From NCBI GenBank assembly GCA_945869305.1, contig CAMBOH010000014.1, positions 1-34,096 of the forward strand: DNA of 34,096 nt, written 5' to 3'. The notes under the pieces were generated by a model. That model was given only the letters and a program-made list of their open reading frames with translations. It searched no databases and had not been told where the DNA came from. Below are positions 1 through 7,477 of this stretch, piece by piece. The first letter of the stretch is position 1. Every line of letters starts with the position of its first letter. This DNA comes from an uncultured bacterium (GTDB taxonomy: Bacteria; Bacteroidota; Bacteroidia; Bacteroidales; Bacteroidaceae). Made by a program: the position numbers and the translations under genes.

Positions 1-1640
1 GCCTCGCCCGTCTCCACCATCATCATGCCGAAGTAGTTGCGTTCGTACATCTTGTCCTCAGCCTCTTGCGGCGTGTAGCCCTTGCGCTCCATCTTGCGGG
101 CGAAGATTTCGGCATAGCGGTGGCGGCGTTCGTTCTGCGTGTCGTTACGCAGGTTCAGGATTTCGATGCCGTCGAGGTTGAGCTTCAGTTCGTCGGCAAT
201 CTTGTGGATCTGCACGTCGTTGCCCAGCAGGACGGGGAAGCAGATGCCCTCCTCCTTGGCGCGTACGGCAGCTTCGAGCATGGTGGGGTGTGTGCCTTCG
301 GCAAAGACCACGCGCTTCGGGTTTGAGCGGGCCGTGTCGTAGAGGTTCTGGGTGAATTTCGACTCCTGGCCCATCAGTTCGCGCAGGCTCTGGCGGTAAG
401 CCTTCCAGTCAGTGATGGGCTTGCGGGCCACGCCGCTGTCCATGGCAGCCTTGGCCACAGCCATCGACACTTCGGTGATGAGTCGGGGGTCAACGGGCTT
501 GGGAATGAAGTAGTCCGGTCCGAAGGTGAAGTTGCGCACGTGGTAGGCACGGTTCACGATGTCGGGCACGGGACGGCGGGCCAGGTCGGCAATGGCCTGT
601 GCGGCGGCCATCTTCATCTCCTCATTGATAGCCTTGGCGGCAGTGTCGAGTGCGCCGCGGAATATGTAGGGAAAGCCGATGACGTTGTTGATCTGGTTCG
701 GGTAGTCGGTGCGTCCGGTACTCATCAACACGTCGGGGCGGGCTGCCATCGCATCTTCATAGGATATTTCGGGCACGGGGTTGGCCAGGGCGAAGATGAT
801 GGGGTTCGATGCCATGGAGCGCACCATCTCCTGGGTGAGCACATTGCCCTTCGACAGGCCCACGAAGACGTCGGCACCGTTTACGGCCTCGGCCAGCGTG
901 TGCACGTCGGTGCGTTCGGTGGCAAATTCGCGCTTCTGCTCGTTGAGGTTCTCGCGGTCAGCGGTGATTACGCCCTTGGAGTCGAGCATCACCACGTTCT
1001 CCCGGCGGGCACCGAAGGCACAGTAGAGGCGGGTGCATGAAATGGCAGCCGCGCCGGCACCGTTCACCACAATCTTGGCCTCTTCAATCTTCTTGCCCGC
1101 CACACTCAGCGCGTTGATGAGGCCTGCGGCCGAGATGATGGCTGTGCCGTGCTGGTCGTCGTGCATCACGGGAATGTCCAGCTCGGCCTTGAGCCGCTGC
1201 TCGATTTCGAAGCATTCGGGGGCCTTGATGTCCTCCAGATTGATGCCGCCGAAGGTGGGGGCAATGGCCTTTACGGCAGCGATGAACTTCTCGGGGTCCT
1301 TCTCGTCCACTTCGATGTCGAAGGCGTCGACTCCGGCGTAGATCTTGAACAGCAGGCTCTTGCCCTCCATGACGGGTTTGCCGCTCATGGCCCCGATGTC
1401 GCCCAGTCCGAGCACAGCGGTGCCGTTCGAGATGACGGCCACGAGGTTGCCCTTGTTGGTGTAGCGGTAGGCATCGTGCGGGTTCTGCTGTATTTCCAGA
1501 CACGGCTCTGCCACGCCGGGCGAGTAAGCCAGCGAAAGGTCGGTTTGGGTGCGGTAAGGCTTGGTGGGAACTACCTCGATTTTTCCCGGCTTGCCCATTT
1601 CGTGGTATCGAAGGGCAGCCTCTTTCGTAATCTTTACCAT
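1..1640 (-). CDS. maeB: NADP-dependent malic enzyme with phosphotransacetylase-like C-terminal domain (MaeB type), 3' end cut by window edge
   Basis: Oxidative decarboxylation of malate to pyruvate in the cytoplasm, yielding NADPH. Translating the minus strand from the ATG at 1638-1640 gives an open frame of about 546 codons running off position 1. The N-terminal malic domain shows [12 protein letters not shown] with the catalytic Tyr at about residue 39, [11 protein letters not shown] at 98-108 following the conserved Lys94, the metal-binding ED at 136-137 and MHDDQHGTA at 159-167. A Rossmann segment ([11 protein letters not shown]) follows at about 190-200. From about residue 427 the frame continues into a phosphotransacetylase-like domain ([16 protein letters not shown]), typical of the roughly 760 aa MaeB family, so about 210 residues lie outside the window. 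The PTA-like part is usually regulatory in this family. The start is supported by a promoter 47 bp upstream. NADP preference is inferred from the family. Confidence 0.95.
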   Translation of the reverse strand, partial: MVKITKEAALRYHEMGKPGKIEVVPTKPYRTQTDLSLAYSPGVAEPCLEIQQNPHDAYRYTNKGNLVAVISNGTAVLGLGDIGAMSGKPVMEGKSLLFKIYAGVDAFDIEVDEKDPEKFIAAVKAIAPTFGGINLEDIKAPECFEIEQRLKAELDIPVMHDDQHGTAIISAAGLINALSVAGKKIEEAKIVVNGAGAAAISCTRLYCAFGARRENVVMLDSKGVITADRENLNEQKREFATERTDVHTLAEAVNGADVFVGLSKGNVLTQEMVRSMASNPIIFALANPVPEISYEDAMAARPDVLMSTGRTDYPNQINNVIGFPYIFRGALDTAAKAINEEMKMAAAQAIADLARRPVPDIVNRAYHVRNFTFGPDYFIPKPVDPRLITEVSMAVAKAAMDSGVARKPITDWKAYRQSLRELMGQESKFTQNLYDTARSNPKRVVFAEGTHPTMLEAAVRAKEEGICFPVLLGNDVQIHKIADELKLNLDGIEILNLRNDTQNERRHRYAEIFARKMERKGYTPQEAEDKMYERNYFGMMMVETGE

Positions 1641-1686
1641 GGAGTGCGTATTAAGTTTGTTCGTTTTTGCTTTGTGAATGATGCGG

Positions 1687-1717
1687 CAAATTTACGCCTT
1701 TTGCAGTAAGGCGCAAA
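1687..1717 (-). promoter_or_regulatory. Predicted maeB promoter (Bacteroides-type) with inverted repeat in the spacer
   Basis: Read on the minus strand, TTTG (1714-1717) is followed by exactly 19 bp and then TAAATTTG (1687-1694), matching the Bacteroidota sigma-factor consensus TTTG / TAnnTTTG. The maeB start codon is 47 bp further. The 19 bp spacer begins and ends with CGCCTT (1708-1713 read on minus) and AAGGCG (1695-1700), an inverted repeat that fills the space between the boxes and could be an operator. Promoter call from consensus match; operator role is inference. Confidence 0.7.
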
Positions 1718-1867
1718 ACCTGAGACAAAAGTTTTGGTGCGTTTTTCCGTCAGTTTTGGACAACAGCAACCTGATGTGGCTGACTGGTAGAACAGGCTTC
1801 CCGCCGCTTGGCTGTGGTGTTGCATCCATTGATTCAATTCGGGCTTCGGAAGTCCAATCAGGGAACA

Positions 1868-1912
1868 GGCACAAGCGCTTGGGGCACTTGGAGAAGGGGC
1901 ACAAGCGCTTGG
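1868..1912. repeat. Two direct copies of a 15 bp palindrome-containing repeat
   Basis: GGCACAAGCGCTTGG occurs at 1868-1882 and again at 1898-1912, 30 bp apart start to start. The core CAAGCGCTTG is a perfect palindrome, so each copy could also form a short stem. A related CAAGCG / CGCTTG core recurs in the argC-argD hairpin (3729-3780). Confidence 0.75.
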
Positions 1913-1954
1913 CACAGGGCAATGCCCTGGGAAGGGTGAGGCGATGAAGTGTTC

Positions 1955-2015
1955 AAAGAAAGGGCAAAAGCGTTGGCATACATGTGTTTTGTACCAATGC
2001 TTTTGCCCTTTCTTT
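1955..2015 (-). terminator. Large hairpin downstream of the 160 aa barrel gene, probable end of arginine operon transcript
   Basis: Arms at 1955-1976 and 1994-2015 are 22 bp complementary with one mismatch, around a 17 bp loop. The outer ends read AAAGAAAGGGC on one side and GCCCTTTCTTT on the other, so a transcript leaving the stem on the minus strand ends in a T-rich run. It lies 25 bp after the stop of the barrel gene. Because the arm ends are A/T tracts it could also work in the other direction, but no plus-strand gene ends here. Confidence 0.6.
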
Positions 2016-2040
2016 AAGCTGTCAGGCTCACGCGGCGCAG

Positions 2041-2523
2041 TCAGAATCGGTAGGTCAGAGTCACGCCGATGTTGCGGAATCCGCTGTCAATGACCTTGAA
2101 GCTGTCGCCCAGGTTGAAGGCCACCATCGGACGGTAGTCCAGTCCGACTGTGAGCGGAATGTCGCAGAGCGTGAAGCCGAAGCCCAGTGTACCCACGGGG
2201 CCAACGAAGAGGTCGTGGTCATCGTGATGGCTGTAGCAGCCGAGGCCCGCGCCGTAGCCGCCCCAGCACTTCCACACGGCGAAGCCTGGAGTCCAGTCCC
2301 AGCTGTGCAGGTTCCAGTTGTAGATGCCTTGGGCGGCAAAGCCCTTGTCAAAGTCGAACAGACCCAGCGTAACGTCCAGAAAGTTCCGCTTGCTGAAGTG
2401 GTACTGGTATTCGACGTCGGTGGTCGAGCCGCCGAAGTGTACGCCCAGCGCGTGGGGGGTGCTTTGTGCCTGTGCCTGATGGGCCGAAAGGGCCAGCAGC
2501 AGGCCGAGAATGATTTTTTTCAT
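2041..2523 (-). CDS. Small outer-membrane beta-barrel-like protein, function unknown
   Basis: A 160 aa protein with a clear Sec signal peptide (MKKIILGLLLALSAHQAQA, cleavage probably after residue 19). The mature part alternates polar and aromatic or hydrophobic residues in short strands rich in Gly, Tyr and Phe (VEYQYHFSKRNFLDVTLGLF, YNWNLHSWDWTPGFAV). It ends in LTYRF, with the terminal Phe used by outer-membrane barrel proteins for assembly. The length fits an eight-strand barrel. A short His/Asp-rich stretch (CYSHHDDHD) lies in a probable loop. The start codon is 17 bp downstream of the argD stop, so it is probably co-transcribed with the arginine genes, although no biochemical link is obvious. 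A large hairpin follows. No specific family was recognised. Confidence 0.8.
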   Translation of the reverse strand: MKKIILGLLLALSAHQAQAQSTPHALGVHFGGSTTDVEYQYHFSKRNFLDVTLGLFDFDKGFAAQGIYNWNLHSWDWTPGFAVWKCWGGYGAGLGCYSHHDDHDLFVGPVGTLGFGFTLCDIPLTVGLDYRPMVAFNLGDSFKVIDSGFRNIGVTLTYRF

Positions 2524-2540
2524 AAGCAGGAAGGGTTTGG

Positions 2541-3674
2541 TCAGAATGCGGCCTGCATGCGGCGCAGGGCTTCGGTGGCCTGCTCCATGCTCAGGGTGAG
2601 CGGCGGCAGCAGGCGCAGGATGTTGGTCGAGGCAGCTCCCGTGAAGAGGTGCTGCTCGTGGACGAGCCGGTTGCGGTAGTCCTTGATGGGGGCGTCAAAC
2701 TCCACACCAATCATCAGACCGCGTCCGCGCACGTCGACAATGTGTGGGTTCTGCGTCTGCCACTGCTTCAGGCTGTCGAGCAGGTAGTCGCCCACTTGGG
2801 CTGCATGGGCCACCAGCTGTTCGCTCTCCATCACATCGAGCACGGCCAGCGCAGCCGAACAAGCCAGATGGTTGCCGCCGAAGGTCGTGCCCAGCATGCC
2901 GTAGGTGGCCTCAAACTTGGGCGAAATGAGCACGGCTCCCATGGGGAAACCGTTGGCTATGCCTTTGGCGCAGGTGATGAGGTCGGGTTGGACATCTAAG
3001 TGCTGGTGGGCGAAGAAGCGGCCTGAGCGTCCGTAGCCGCACTGTATCTCGTCGCACACGAGTACGGTGTCCGTGGCATCGCAGGCACGGCGCAGTCCCT
3101 GCATGAACTCAGGCGTGGCCATGCGGATGCCGCCCACACCTTGTATACACTCTACAATGACAGCCGCCACATCGCCCTTTTGCAGTTCGGCCTCGAAGGC
3201 CTGCAGGTCGTTCAGCGGCAGAAAGGTCACATGGCCGCCAGCATTCACCGGGGCCACGATACGTGGGTTGTCGGTGGCTTCGACCGCCAGCGAGGTACGT
3301 CCGTGAAAGGCCTTTGAGGCGGCCAGCACGCGCTTGCGTCCCGTGTGGAAGGAGGCCAGCTTCAGCGCGTTCTCGTTGGCTTCGGCTCCCGAGTTAACCA
3401 GGAAGAGCTGGTAGTCGGGATAGCCGCATAGCTTGCCCAGCCGTTCGGCCAGCTGTTCTTGCAGCTTGTTTACCACGGAGTTCGAATAGAAGCCCAGTGT
3501 GTGCAACTGCTGTTCGACCGCTGCCACGTAGTGAGGGTGGCAGTGCCCGATGCTGATTACGGCGTGGCCGCCATAGAGGTCAAGGTACTCCTGCTGCTGG
3601 TCGTCGTAGACACAGCAGCCTCGTCCTTCGATGATGTGGATGTTGAAAAGGGGATATACAGGAAATAAGTTCAT
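2541..3674 (-). CDS. argD: N-acyl-ornithine aminotransferase (acetyl- or succinylornithine), ArgD
   Basis: PLP-dependent class III aminotransferase that transaminates N-acyl-glutamate semialdehyde to N-acyl-ornithine in arginine synthesis. The 377 aa form starting MNLFPVYPLF has the usual family length. Visible motifs are the phosphate-binding SGAEANENAL at 95-104, FHGRT at 123-127, the cofactor-ring Asp in CDEIQCGYGRSG (DE at 208-209) and the PLP Lys237 in TCAKGIANGFPMGA. The frame is open upstream to 3956, but that part crosses a 16 bp inverted repeat and is not aminotransferase-like, so the start at 3674 is preferred. In Bacteroides fragilis the pathway uses succinylated intermediates (known from its transcarbamylase), so the acyl group here may be succinyl. 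It is separated from argC by 122 bp containing a hairpin, unlike the tight argG-argC spacing. Confidence 0.93.
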   Translation of the reverse strand: MNLFPVYPLFNIHIIEGRGCCVYDDQQQEYLDLYGGHAVISIGHCHPHYVAAVEQQLHTLGFYSNSVVNKLQEQLAERLGKLCGYPDYQLFLVNSGAEANENALKLASFHTGRKRVLAASKAFHGRTSLAVEATDNPRIVAPVNAGGHVTFLPLNDLQAFEAELQKGDVAAVIVECIQGVGGIRMATPEFMQGLRRACDATDTVLVCDEIQCGYGRSGRFFAHQHLDVQPDLITCAKGIANGFPMGAVLISPKFEATYGMLGTTFGGNHLACSAALAVLDVMESEQLVAHAAQVGDYLLDSLKQWQTQNPHIVDVRGRGLMIGVEFDAPIKDYRNRLVHEQHLFTGAASTNILRLLPPLTLSMEQATEALRRMQAAF

Positions 3675-3728
3675 CGGTGGGAAGGTAAATAAGTTGGCAT
3701 GTGTGGGGCGTTTCGGGTCGCAGGCATT

Positions 3729-3780
3729 GCCAAGCGTTCCATGCTTCGGCCCTGTGGCGGGCGTGCATGGAACGCTTGGC
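3729..3780. repeat. Perfect 16 bp inverted repeat between argC and argD
   Basis: GCCAAGCGTTCCATGC (3729-3744) and GCATGGAACGCTTGGC (3765-3780) are perfect complements around a 20 bp GC-rich loop. The hairpin sits 16 bp after the argC stop and 54 bp before the argD start on the transcribed strand. No T tract follows, so it is not a classic intrinsic terminator. It could be a processing or stability element that sets argD expression relative to upstream genes, or a copy of a dispersed palindromic repeat. Confidence 0.8.
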
Positions 3781-3796
3781 GCCTGGCCCTGAGGCG

Positions 3797-4765
3797 TCAG
3801 AAAGCCACGGGCTTGAGGCGCAGGCCGGTGTCTTCCTCCAGCCCGAACATCAGGTTCATGTTCTGGACCGCCTGGCCCGAAGCACCCTTCAGGAGGTTGT
3901 CGATGCAGGCCGTGACGAGCAGCTTGTCGCGGTGGCGTTCGGCATGGATGAGACACTTGTTGGTGTTTACCACCTGCTTCAGGTCGAGCGGACGGCCCAC
4001 ATAGTGGGTAAAAGCCGCTTCGCTGTAGAAGTCGCGGTAGTAGCCCTCGATTTCCTCAATCGGAGCGTCACAGCTGACCACCTCGGTGGCAAAGATGCCG
4101 CGCGGAAAGTCACCCCGGTAGGGGATGAAGTCTATTTCGCCGGCGTAGTCGGGCTGCAGCTGCCGGAGCGACTGCTTGATTTCGGGCACGTGCTGGTGTT
4201 CGAACGCCTTGTAGATGCTCATGTTGCCCGTGCGCCACGAGAAGTGTGTCGTGCTGCCCGGTTTTACGCCCGCTCCCGTAGAGCCGGTGATGGCATTGAC
4301 CGCCACATCGCCCTTGAGCAGGCCCGCTTCGGCCAGCGGCAGGAGGCCCAGCTGGATGCAGGTGGCAAAGCAGCCGGGATTGGCCACGTGGACTGCGCCG
4401 CACAGCTGGTTGCGGTTCAGTTCGGGAAGGCCATAGACATAGTCGTTGTCGTCGGTGGCCAGCCTGAAGTCCTGTGCCAGGTCGATGATGCGCACATCGG
4501 CCGGAATGTAGTGCTCGGACAGGAAGCAGGTACTCTTTCCGTGGCCGAAGCAGAAGAACACCACGTCGACTTCGTCGAAGGGCAGGCTATCGGTAAAGCG
4601 CAGGTCGGTTTCGCCATACAGTCCTTCGTGTACGTCGGTCAGCAGGTTGCCCGCGTTGCTCTCGCTGTTTACAAACACGATTTCGGCCTCGGGATGGTTC
4701 AGCAGCAGGCGGCAGAGCTCACCGGCGGTGTAGCCCGCGCCACCTATAATTCCTATTCTAATCAT
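3797..4765 (-). CDS. argC: N-acetyl- (or N-succinyl-) gamma-glutamyl-phosphate reductase
   Basis: NADPH-dependent reduction of N-acyl-glutamyl phosphate to the semialdehyde, a central step of arginine synthesis. The 322 aa protein begins with the nucleotide-binding motif IGIIGGAGYTAGELCRLL (residues 4-21). It carries the catalytic Cys132 in VANPGCFATC, preceded by the semialdehyde-dehydrogenase segment (DLAQDFRL at 95-102). C-terminal KGASGQAVQNMNLMFG is typical of the family. Length matches bacterial ArgC of the short type. It starts 39 bp after the argG stop, indicating co-transcription, and is followed by a 16 bp inverted repeat before argD. Confidence 0.96.
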   Translation of the reverse strand: MIRIGIIGGAGYTAGELCRLLLNHPEAEIVFVNSESNAGNLLTDVHEGLYGETDLRFTDSLPFDEVDVVFFCFGHGKSTCFLSEHYIPADVRIIDLAQDFRLATDDNDYVYGLPELNRNQLCGAVHVANPGCFATCIQLGLLPLAEAGLLKGDVAVNAITGSTGAGVKPGSTTHFSWRTGNMSIYKAFEHQHVPEIKQSLRQLQPDYAGEIDFIPYRGDFPRGIFATEVVSCDAPIEEIEGYYRDFYSEAAFTHYVGRPLDLKQVVNTNKCLIHAERHRDKLLVTACIDNLLKGASGQAVQNMNLMFGLEEDTGLRLKPVAF

Positions 4766-4804
4766 GCGGTTCTTCTTTGGGGTGCAAGAGGCGCACCGTG
4801 TGGG

Positions 4805-6001
4805 TTACTGTTCGTCGGCATGGTTGGCATAGAACACACGCAGGGGTGTGCTCAGCACCTTGATGAAGCCCTTGGCATCATCGGCCGTCCAGCCCTTTTG
4901 TGTTTCGCCGTATTCGCCGAACTTCGTCTTCACCAGGTCGTCGGCACTCTCCACGCCTACGGTGCTGAAGCCCAGCGGACGCAGCTGCAGGATGGCCGTG
5001 CCGTTCACGTGGCGCTGCGAGCTGGTGAGCATGGCCTCGATGTCGCGCATCACGGGTTCGAGATACTGGCTCTCGTGGAGGAACATGCCATACCAGTTGG
5101 CCACCTGGTCTTTCCAGTACTGTTGCCACTTCGACAGCGTGTACTTCTCTAAGAAGCGGTGTGCGCCGATGATTAGGGCGGGGGCGGCTGCCTCAAAGCC
5201 CACGCGGCCCTTGATGCCGATGATTGTGTCGCCCACGTGCATGTCGCGGCCTATGCCGTAGGCTGCGCCAATCTCCTCGACCTTGCAGATGGCCTCGATG
5301 GGATTGTCGTAGCGCACGCCGTTCACGGCCTTCAGTTCGCCCTGCTCGAAGGTGAGGCGCAGCTCTTCGGTGCCCTGCTTGGTCACCTGCTTCAGGTAAG
5401 CCTCCTCGGGCAGGCCCTGGGCCGAGTCGAGAATCTCGCCGCCACAGATGCTGGTGCCCCAGATGCCCACGTTGTAGGAGTACTTCAGTTTGGCAAAGTC
5501 GGCTTCGAAGCCGTGGGCATTCAGGTAGTCAACCTCCTCCTTGCGCGACAGGTTGCGGTCGCGCGTGAGCGTGATGATTTCCATGTCGGGACACATCACC
5601 AGGAAGGTCATGTCGAAGCGCACCTGGTCGTTGCCTGCGCCCGTAGAGCCGTGGGCAATGGCATCGGCTCCGATTTCCTTGGCGTAGCGCGCAATGGCAA
5701 TGCCTTGGAAAATGCGCTCTGACGACACCGAAACGGGGTAGACGTTGTTGCGCAGCACGTTGCCGTACACCATGAACTTCAGGCTCTTCTCGTAATACTC
5801 GTGGGTCACGTCGAGCGTCACATAGCGGGTGGCCCCCAGTTTGTAGGCGTTTTCTTCGTTCTTCTTCAGCTGTTCGGCGCTGAAGCCGCCCGTGTTGGCG
5901 CAGGCGGCGTGTACTTCATAGCCCATTTCTTTGGCCAGATACATTACTGTATATGAGGTGTCAAGTCCGCCACTGAAGGCTACTACTACTTTCTTCTTCA
6001 T
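4805..6001 (-). CDS. argG: Argininosuccinate synthase
   Basis: ATP-dependent ligation of citrulline and aspartate to argininosuccinate. The 398 aa sequence opens with the PP-loop AFSGGLDTSYT (residues 8-18) and has the signature HGSTGAGNDQVRF at 117-129 in the synthetase domain. The length is normal. It lies between the GNAT gene and argC in the leftward arginine operon. The 134 bp upstream spacer carries a 24 bp perfect tandem duplication ending 14 bp before the start codon. The start MKKKVVVAF is fixed by the PP-loop lying at the usual distance from the N-terminus. Confidence 0.97.
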   Translation of the reverse strand: MKKKVVVAFSGGLDTSYTVMYLAKEMGYEVHAACANTGGFSAEQLKKNEENAYKLGATRYVTLDVTHEYYEKSLKFMVYGNVLRNNVYPVSVSSERIFQGIAIARYAKEIGADAIAHGSTGAGNDQVRFDMTFLVMCPDMEIITLTRDRNLSRKEEVDYLNAHGFEADFAKLKYSYNVGIWGTSICGGEILDSAQGLPEEAYLKQVTKQGTEELRLTFEQGELKAVNGVRYDNPIEAICKVEEIGAAYGIGRDMHVGDTIIGIKGRVGFEAAAPALIIGAHRFLEKYTLSKWQQYWKDQVANWYGMFLHESQYLEPVMRDIEAMLTSSQRHVNGTAILQLRPLGFSTVGVESADDLVKTKFGEYGETQKGWTADDAKGFIKVLSTPLRVFYANHADEQ

Positions 6002-6014
6002 GTCTTAGGGCTTT

Positions 6015-6062
6015 TATGTGTTGGTGAGTGTGTATATATATGTGTTGGTGAGTGTGTATATA
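6015..6062. repeat. 24 bp perfect tandem duplication just upstream of argG
   Basis: Two exactly identical 24 bp units (6015-6038 and 6039-6062) are built from TATGTGTTGGTGAGTG followed by TGTATATA, then an extra TATATA run. The block occupies the transcribed spacer between the GNAT gene and argG, 14 bp from the argG start codon. Copy number could vary by slippage. A regulatory effect is possible but not shown. Confidence 0.9.
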
Positions 6063-6135
6063 TATATAAGGTGGCGCGGGCGGTCCGCCCATGCGGCGAG
6101 GCTGTCGCGCGGAGTGGTTGTCAGGGTAGGCGGGG

Positions 6136-6765
6136 TCAAGCCTCGTTGTCCTTGATGAAGTCAAGCACGTCCTGCGGGATTTCAACCGGCAGCGGGGTGT
6201 TGGGATGCCGCGCGGGGTCAAACAGCATGCCGGTGCACACGCAATACTTGCGGTTGGTGCGCGCCAGCACGTCGCAGTTGATGCAGCAGGGTTCGGCGGG
6301 CGTGCCGCAGCCCTTCCAGTACTCGTCGTCCTGGGTCAGTTCGCTGAAGGGAACGGGCACGTAGCCCAGCGACGTATTGATGCGCATGACCGCGCCTGAG
6401 CTGGTCAGGCCGAAAATCTTGGCTTGCGGCCAGCGTACGCGGCTCAGCGAGAAGGCCAGACGCTTGATGCGCGTGGCCAGGTGGTGACCGCGGAACTTCG
6501 GCACCACGATGAGGCCCGAGTTGGCCACATAGTGCTTGTTCTCCCAGCTCTCAATGTAGCAGAAGCCGGCAAACTCCTCACCGTAGAGGGCGATGATGGC
6601 CTTGCGCTCCTTCATCTTGGTGGTCACATATTCGTGGGTACGGCTCGCAATGCCTGAGCCGCGCACCTTGGCCGCGTCGGTAATGGTCTGCAGAATGGTA
6701 TCAACATATTTCTCGTGCGAGGCGTCAGCCACCAGCACCTGTATGCCGTCGTTGTATTCTTCCAT
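6136..6765 (-). CDS. GNAT-family N-acyltransferase in the arginine operon; candidate first-step enzyme
   Basis: A 209 aa protein with a GNAT fold: FAGFCYIES (66-74) and the acyl-CoA-binding strand-loop-helix LIVVPKFRGHHLATRIKRLA (85-104), where RGHHLA is the pyrophosphate-binding turn. After the catalytic domain comes a Cys cluster at residues 153, 160, 161, 164, 175 and 177 (CGTPAEPCCINC, KYCVC), which may bind metal. It lies between argR and argG, 61 bp after argR. No classical ArgA or ArgJ is visible in the window, so by position it is a candidate for acylating glutamate at the first step of the pathway. That role is inference; the substrate could be something else. Confidence 0.85.
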   Translation of the reverse strand: MEEYNDGIQVLVADASHEKYVDTILQTITDAAKVRGSGIASRTHEYVTTKMKERKAIIALYGEEFAGFCYIESWENKHYVANSGLIVVPKFRGHHLATRIKRLAFSLSRVRWPQAKIFGLTSSGAVMRINTSLGYVPVPFSELTQDDEYWKGCGTPAEPCCINCDVLARTNRKYCVCTGMLFDPARHPNTPLPVEIPQDVLDFIKDNEA

Positions 6766-6826
6766 GTTTATTCTTCTGTCAATGTGGTTGTATCTATGTT
6801 GTTAGGGTCGCAGCCTTGGAACAGTG

Positions 6827-7312
6827 TTAGAGCACGATGCTCTTGATGGCTGGAATGACGGTGGAGAGTTCGTCGATAAACTCCTGCCGTTCGACCGTCT
6901 CGTTCATCACCACCAGGATGGTGTCGTCGCCAGCCACCGTGCCCACTGCCGTGTGGAGCTTGTGGCTGTCTATGTCGGAGGCCAGACCGGCTGCATAGCC
7001 TGGGCGCGTGTGGAGCACGGCCAGATTGCCCGAGAAGTCAATCGACAGGAAGCCCGTGTTGCGCAGGTATTCGGGCACAATCTCTGGTTTCACCGTGCGG
7101 CGGTACAGCGGGCTTTCGGGCAGAATGTAGCGGTAGCCTTCAGCCCCCAGCACCTTGGCTGCGTGCAGTTTGCTCAGGTCGCGCGAGAGGGTGGCCTGCG
7201 TGATGTTCCAGCCGTTATGCGCCAGTTCTTTTAAAATGTCTTCGTGGCTGCTCATGCTGCTGCTCGCCAAAATCACGCGCAGCACTTCCAGCCGTTGCAT
7301 CCTATTGCTCAT
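6827..7312 (-). CDS. argR: Arginine repressor ArgR
   Basis: Arginine-responsive regulator of arginine genes. The 161 aa form starting [15 protein letters not shown] has an N-terminal winged helix ([26 protein letters not shown], about 21-46, with the recognition-helix signature QATLSRDL). The C-terminal oligomerisation and arginine-binding domain contains [10 protein letters not shown] at 126-135, where the paired Asp contact arginine in the family. The reading frame is open 25 codons further upstream, but those codons fall in a GC-rich leader with no family similarity, so 7312 is chosen. It is the first gene of the leftward arginine operon, with a predicted promoter at 7464-7471 and a strongly structured leader, suggesting self-regulation. 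Confidence 0.93.
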   Translation of the reverse strand: MSNRMQRLEVLRVILASSSMSSHEDILKELAHNGWNITQATLSRDLSKLHAAKVLGAEGYRYILPESPLYRRTVKPEIVPEYLRNTGFLSIDFSGNLAVLHTRPGYAAGLASDIDSHKLHTAVGTVAGDDTILVVMNETVERQEFIDELSTVIPAIKSIVL

Positions 7313-7363
7313 GTTATGCGGAGTATGGTTCGGTTTTCGCAGGGGAGGGGCGATGGGTTTGCA

Positions 7364-7452
7364 GGCGCATTGTGTGCGCCCGTGCAAGTATGAACAAGTG
7401 AGCGCAAGGCATCAACAAGCTCCGCCCTGGCACTCACTTGCACAAACTTGCA
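7364..7452 (-). promoter_or_regulatory. Structured leader of argR: long stem-loop plus a second small hairpin
   Basis: TGCAAG.6nt.CAAGTGAG (7383-7402) and its near-perfect complement (7433-7452) form a 20 bp inverted repeat with three mismatches in the middle six bases. On the transcribed minus strand the pairing continues inward: GTGC with GCGC (one G-U pair), then AGGGC with GCCTT, leaving a loop of about 13 nt. A second hairpin, GGCGCA / TGCGCC (7364-7369 and 7375-7380), follows nearer the gene. The outer strand begins only a few bases after the start point expected from the upstream TATATTTG box. Structure seen in sequence; regulatory role inferred. Confidence 0.55.
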
Positions 7453-7463
7453 TAATTTGGCTG

Positions 7464-7471
7464 CAAATATA
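7464..7471 (-). promoter_or_regulatory. Predicted -7 box of the argR / arginine operon promoter
   Basis: On the minus strand TATATTTG matches the Bacteroidota -7 consensus TAnnTTTG. No clear TTTG -33 box sits at the normal distance. Instead a palindrome CTTCCCG.3nt.CGGGAAG (7478-7494) occupies that place and could be an activator or repressor site. Alternatively it is the end-of-transcript hairpin of prmA, whose stop lies 24 bp upstream. Confidence 0.45.
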
Positions 7472-7477
7472 GGCATA

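Larger units (their letters stand above)
1718..2040. other. Repeat-rich intergenic spacer between maeB and the arginine operon end
   Basis: No convincing gene is visible between the maeB promoter and the stop of the barrel gene at 2041. The spacer holds two direct copies of GGCACAAGCGCTTGG (1868-1882 and 1898-1912), each with the 10 bp palindrome CAAGCGCTTG, and then a large hairpin at 1955-2015. Short open frames on both strands here overlap these repeats, have no start-site support and resemble no known protein. Confidence 0.7.

Noticed and set aside
1634-1947. Several short open frames on both strands between maeB and the barrel gene
   Set aside because: They overlap the maeB promoter and the palindromic repeats and translate to low-complexity sequence.
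3675-3956. 94-codon upstream extension of argD
   Set aside because: It reads through the perfect inverted repeat and into the argC 3' end; ArgD family length and N-terminus fit the start at 3674.
3701-5152. Long plus-strand open frame (about 483 codons) over argC and argG
   Set aside because: It is antisense to two genes with clear catalytic motifs, and its translation resembles no protein and lacks domain structure; it follows from GC-rich codon use on the other strand.
7313-7387. 25-codon extension of argR
   Set aside because: It crosses a hairpin in the leader and has no similarity to the ArgR N-terminus, which starts at [10 protein letters not shown].
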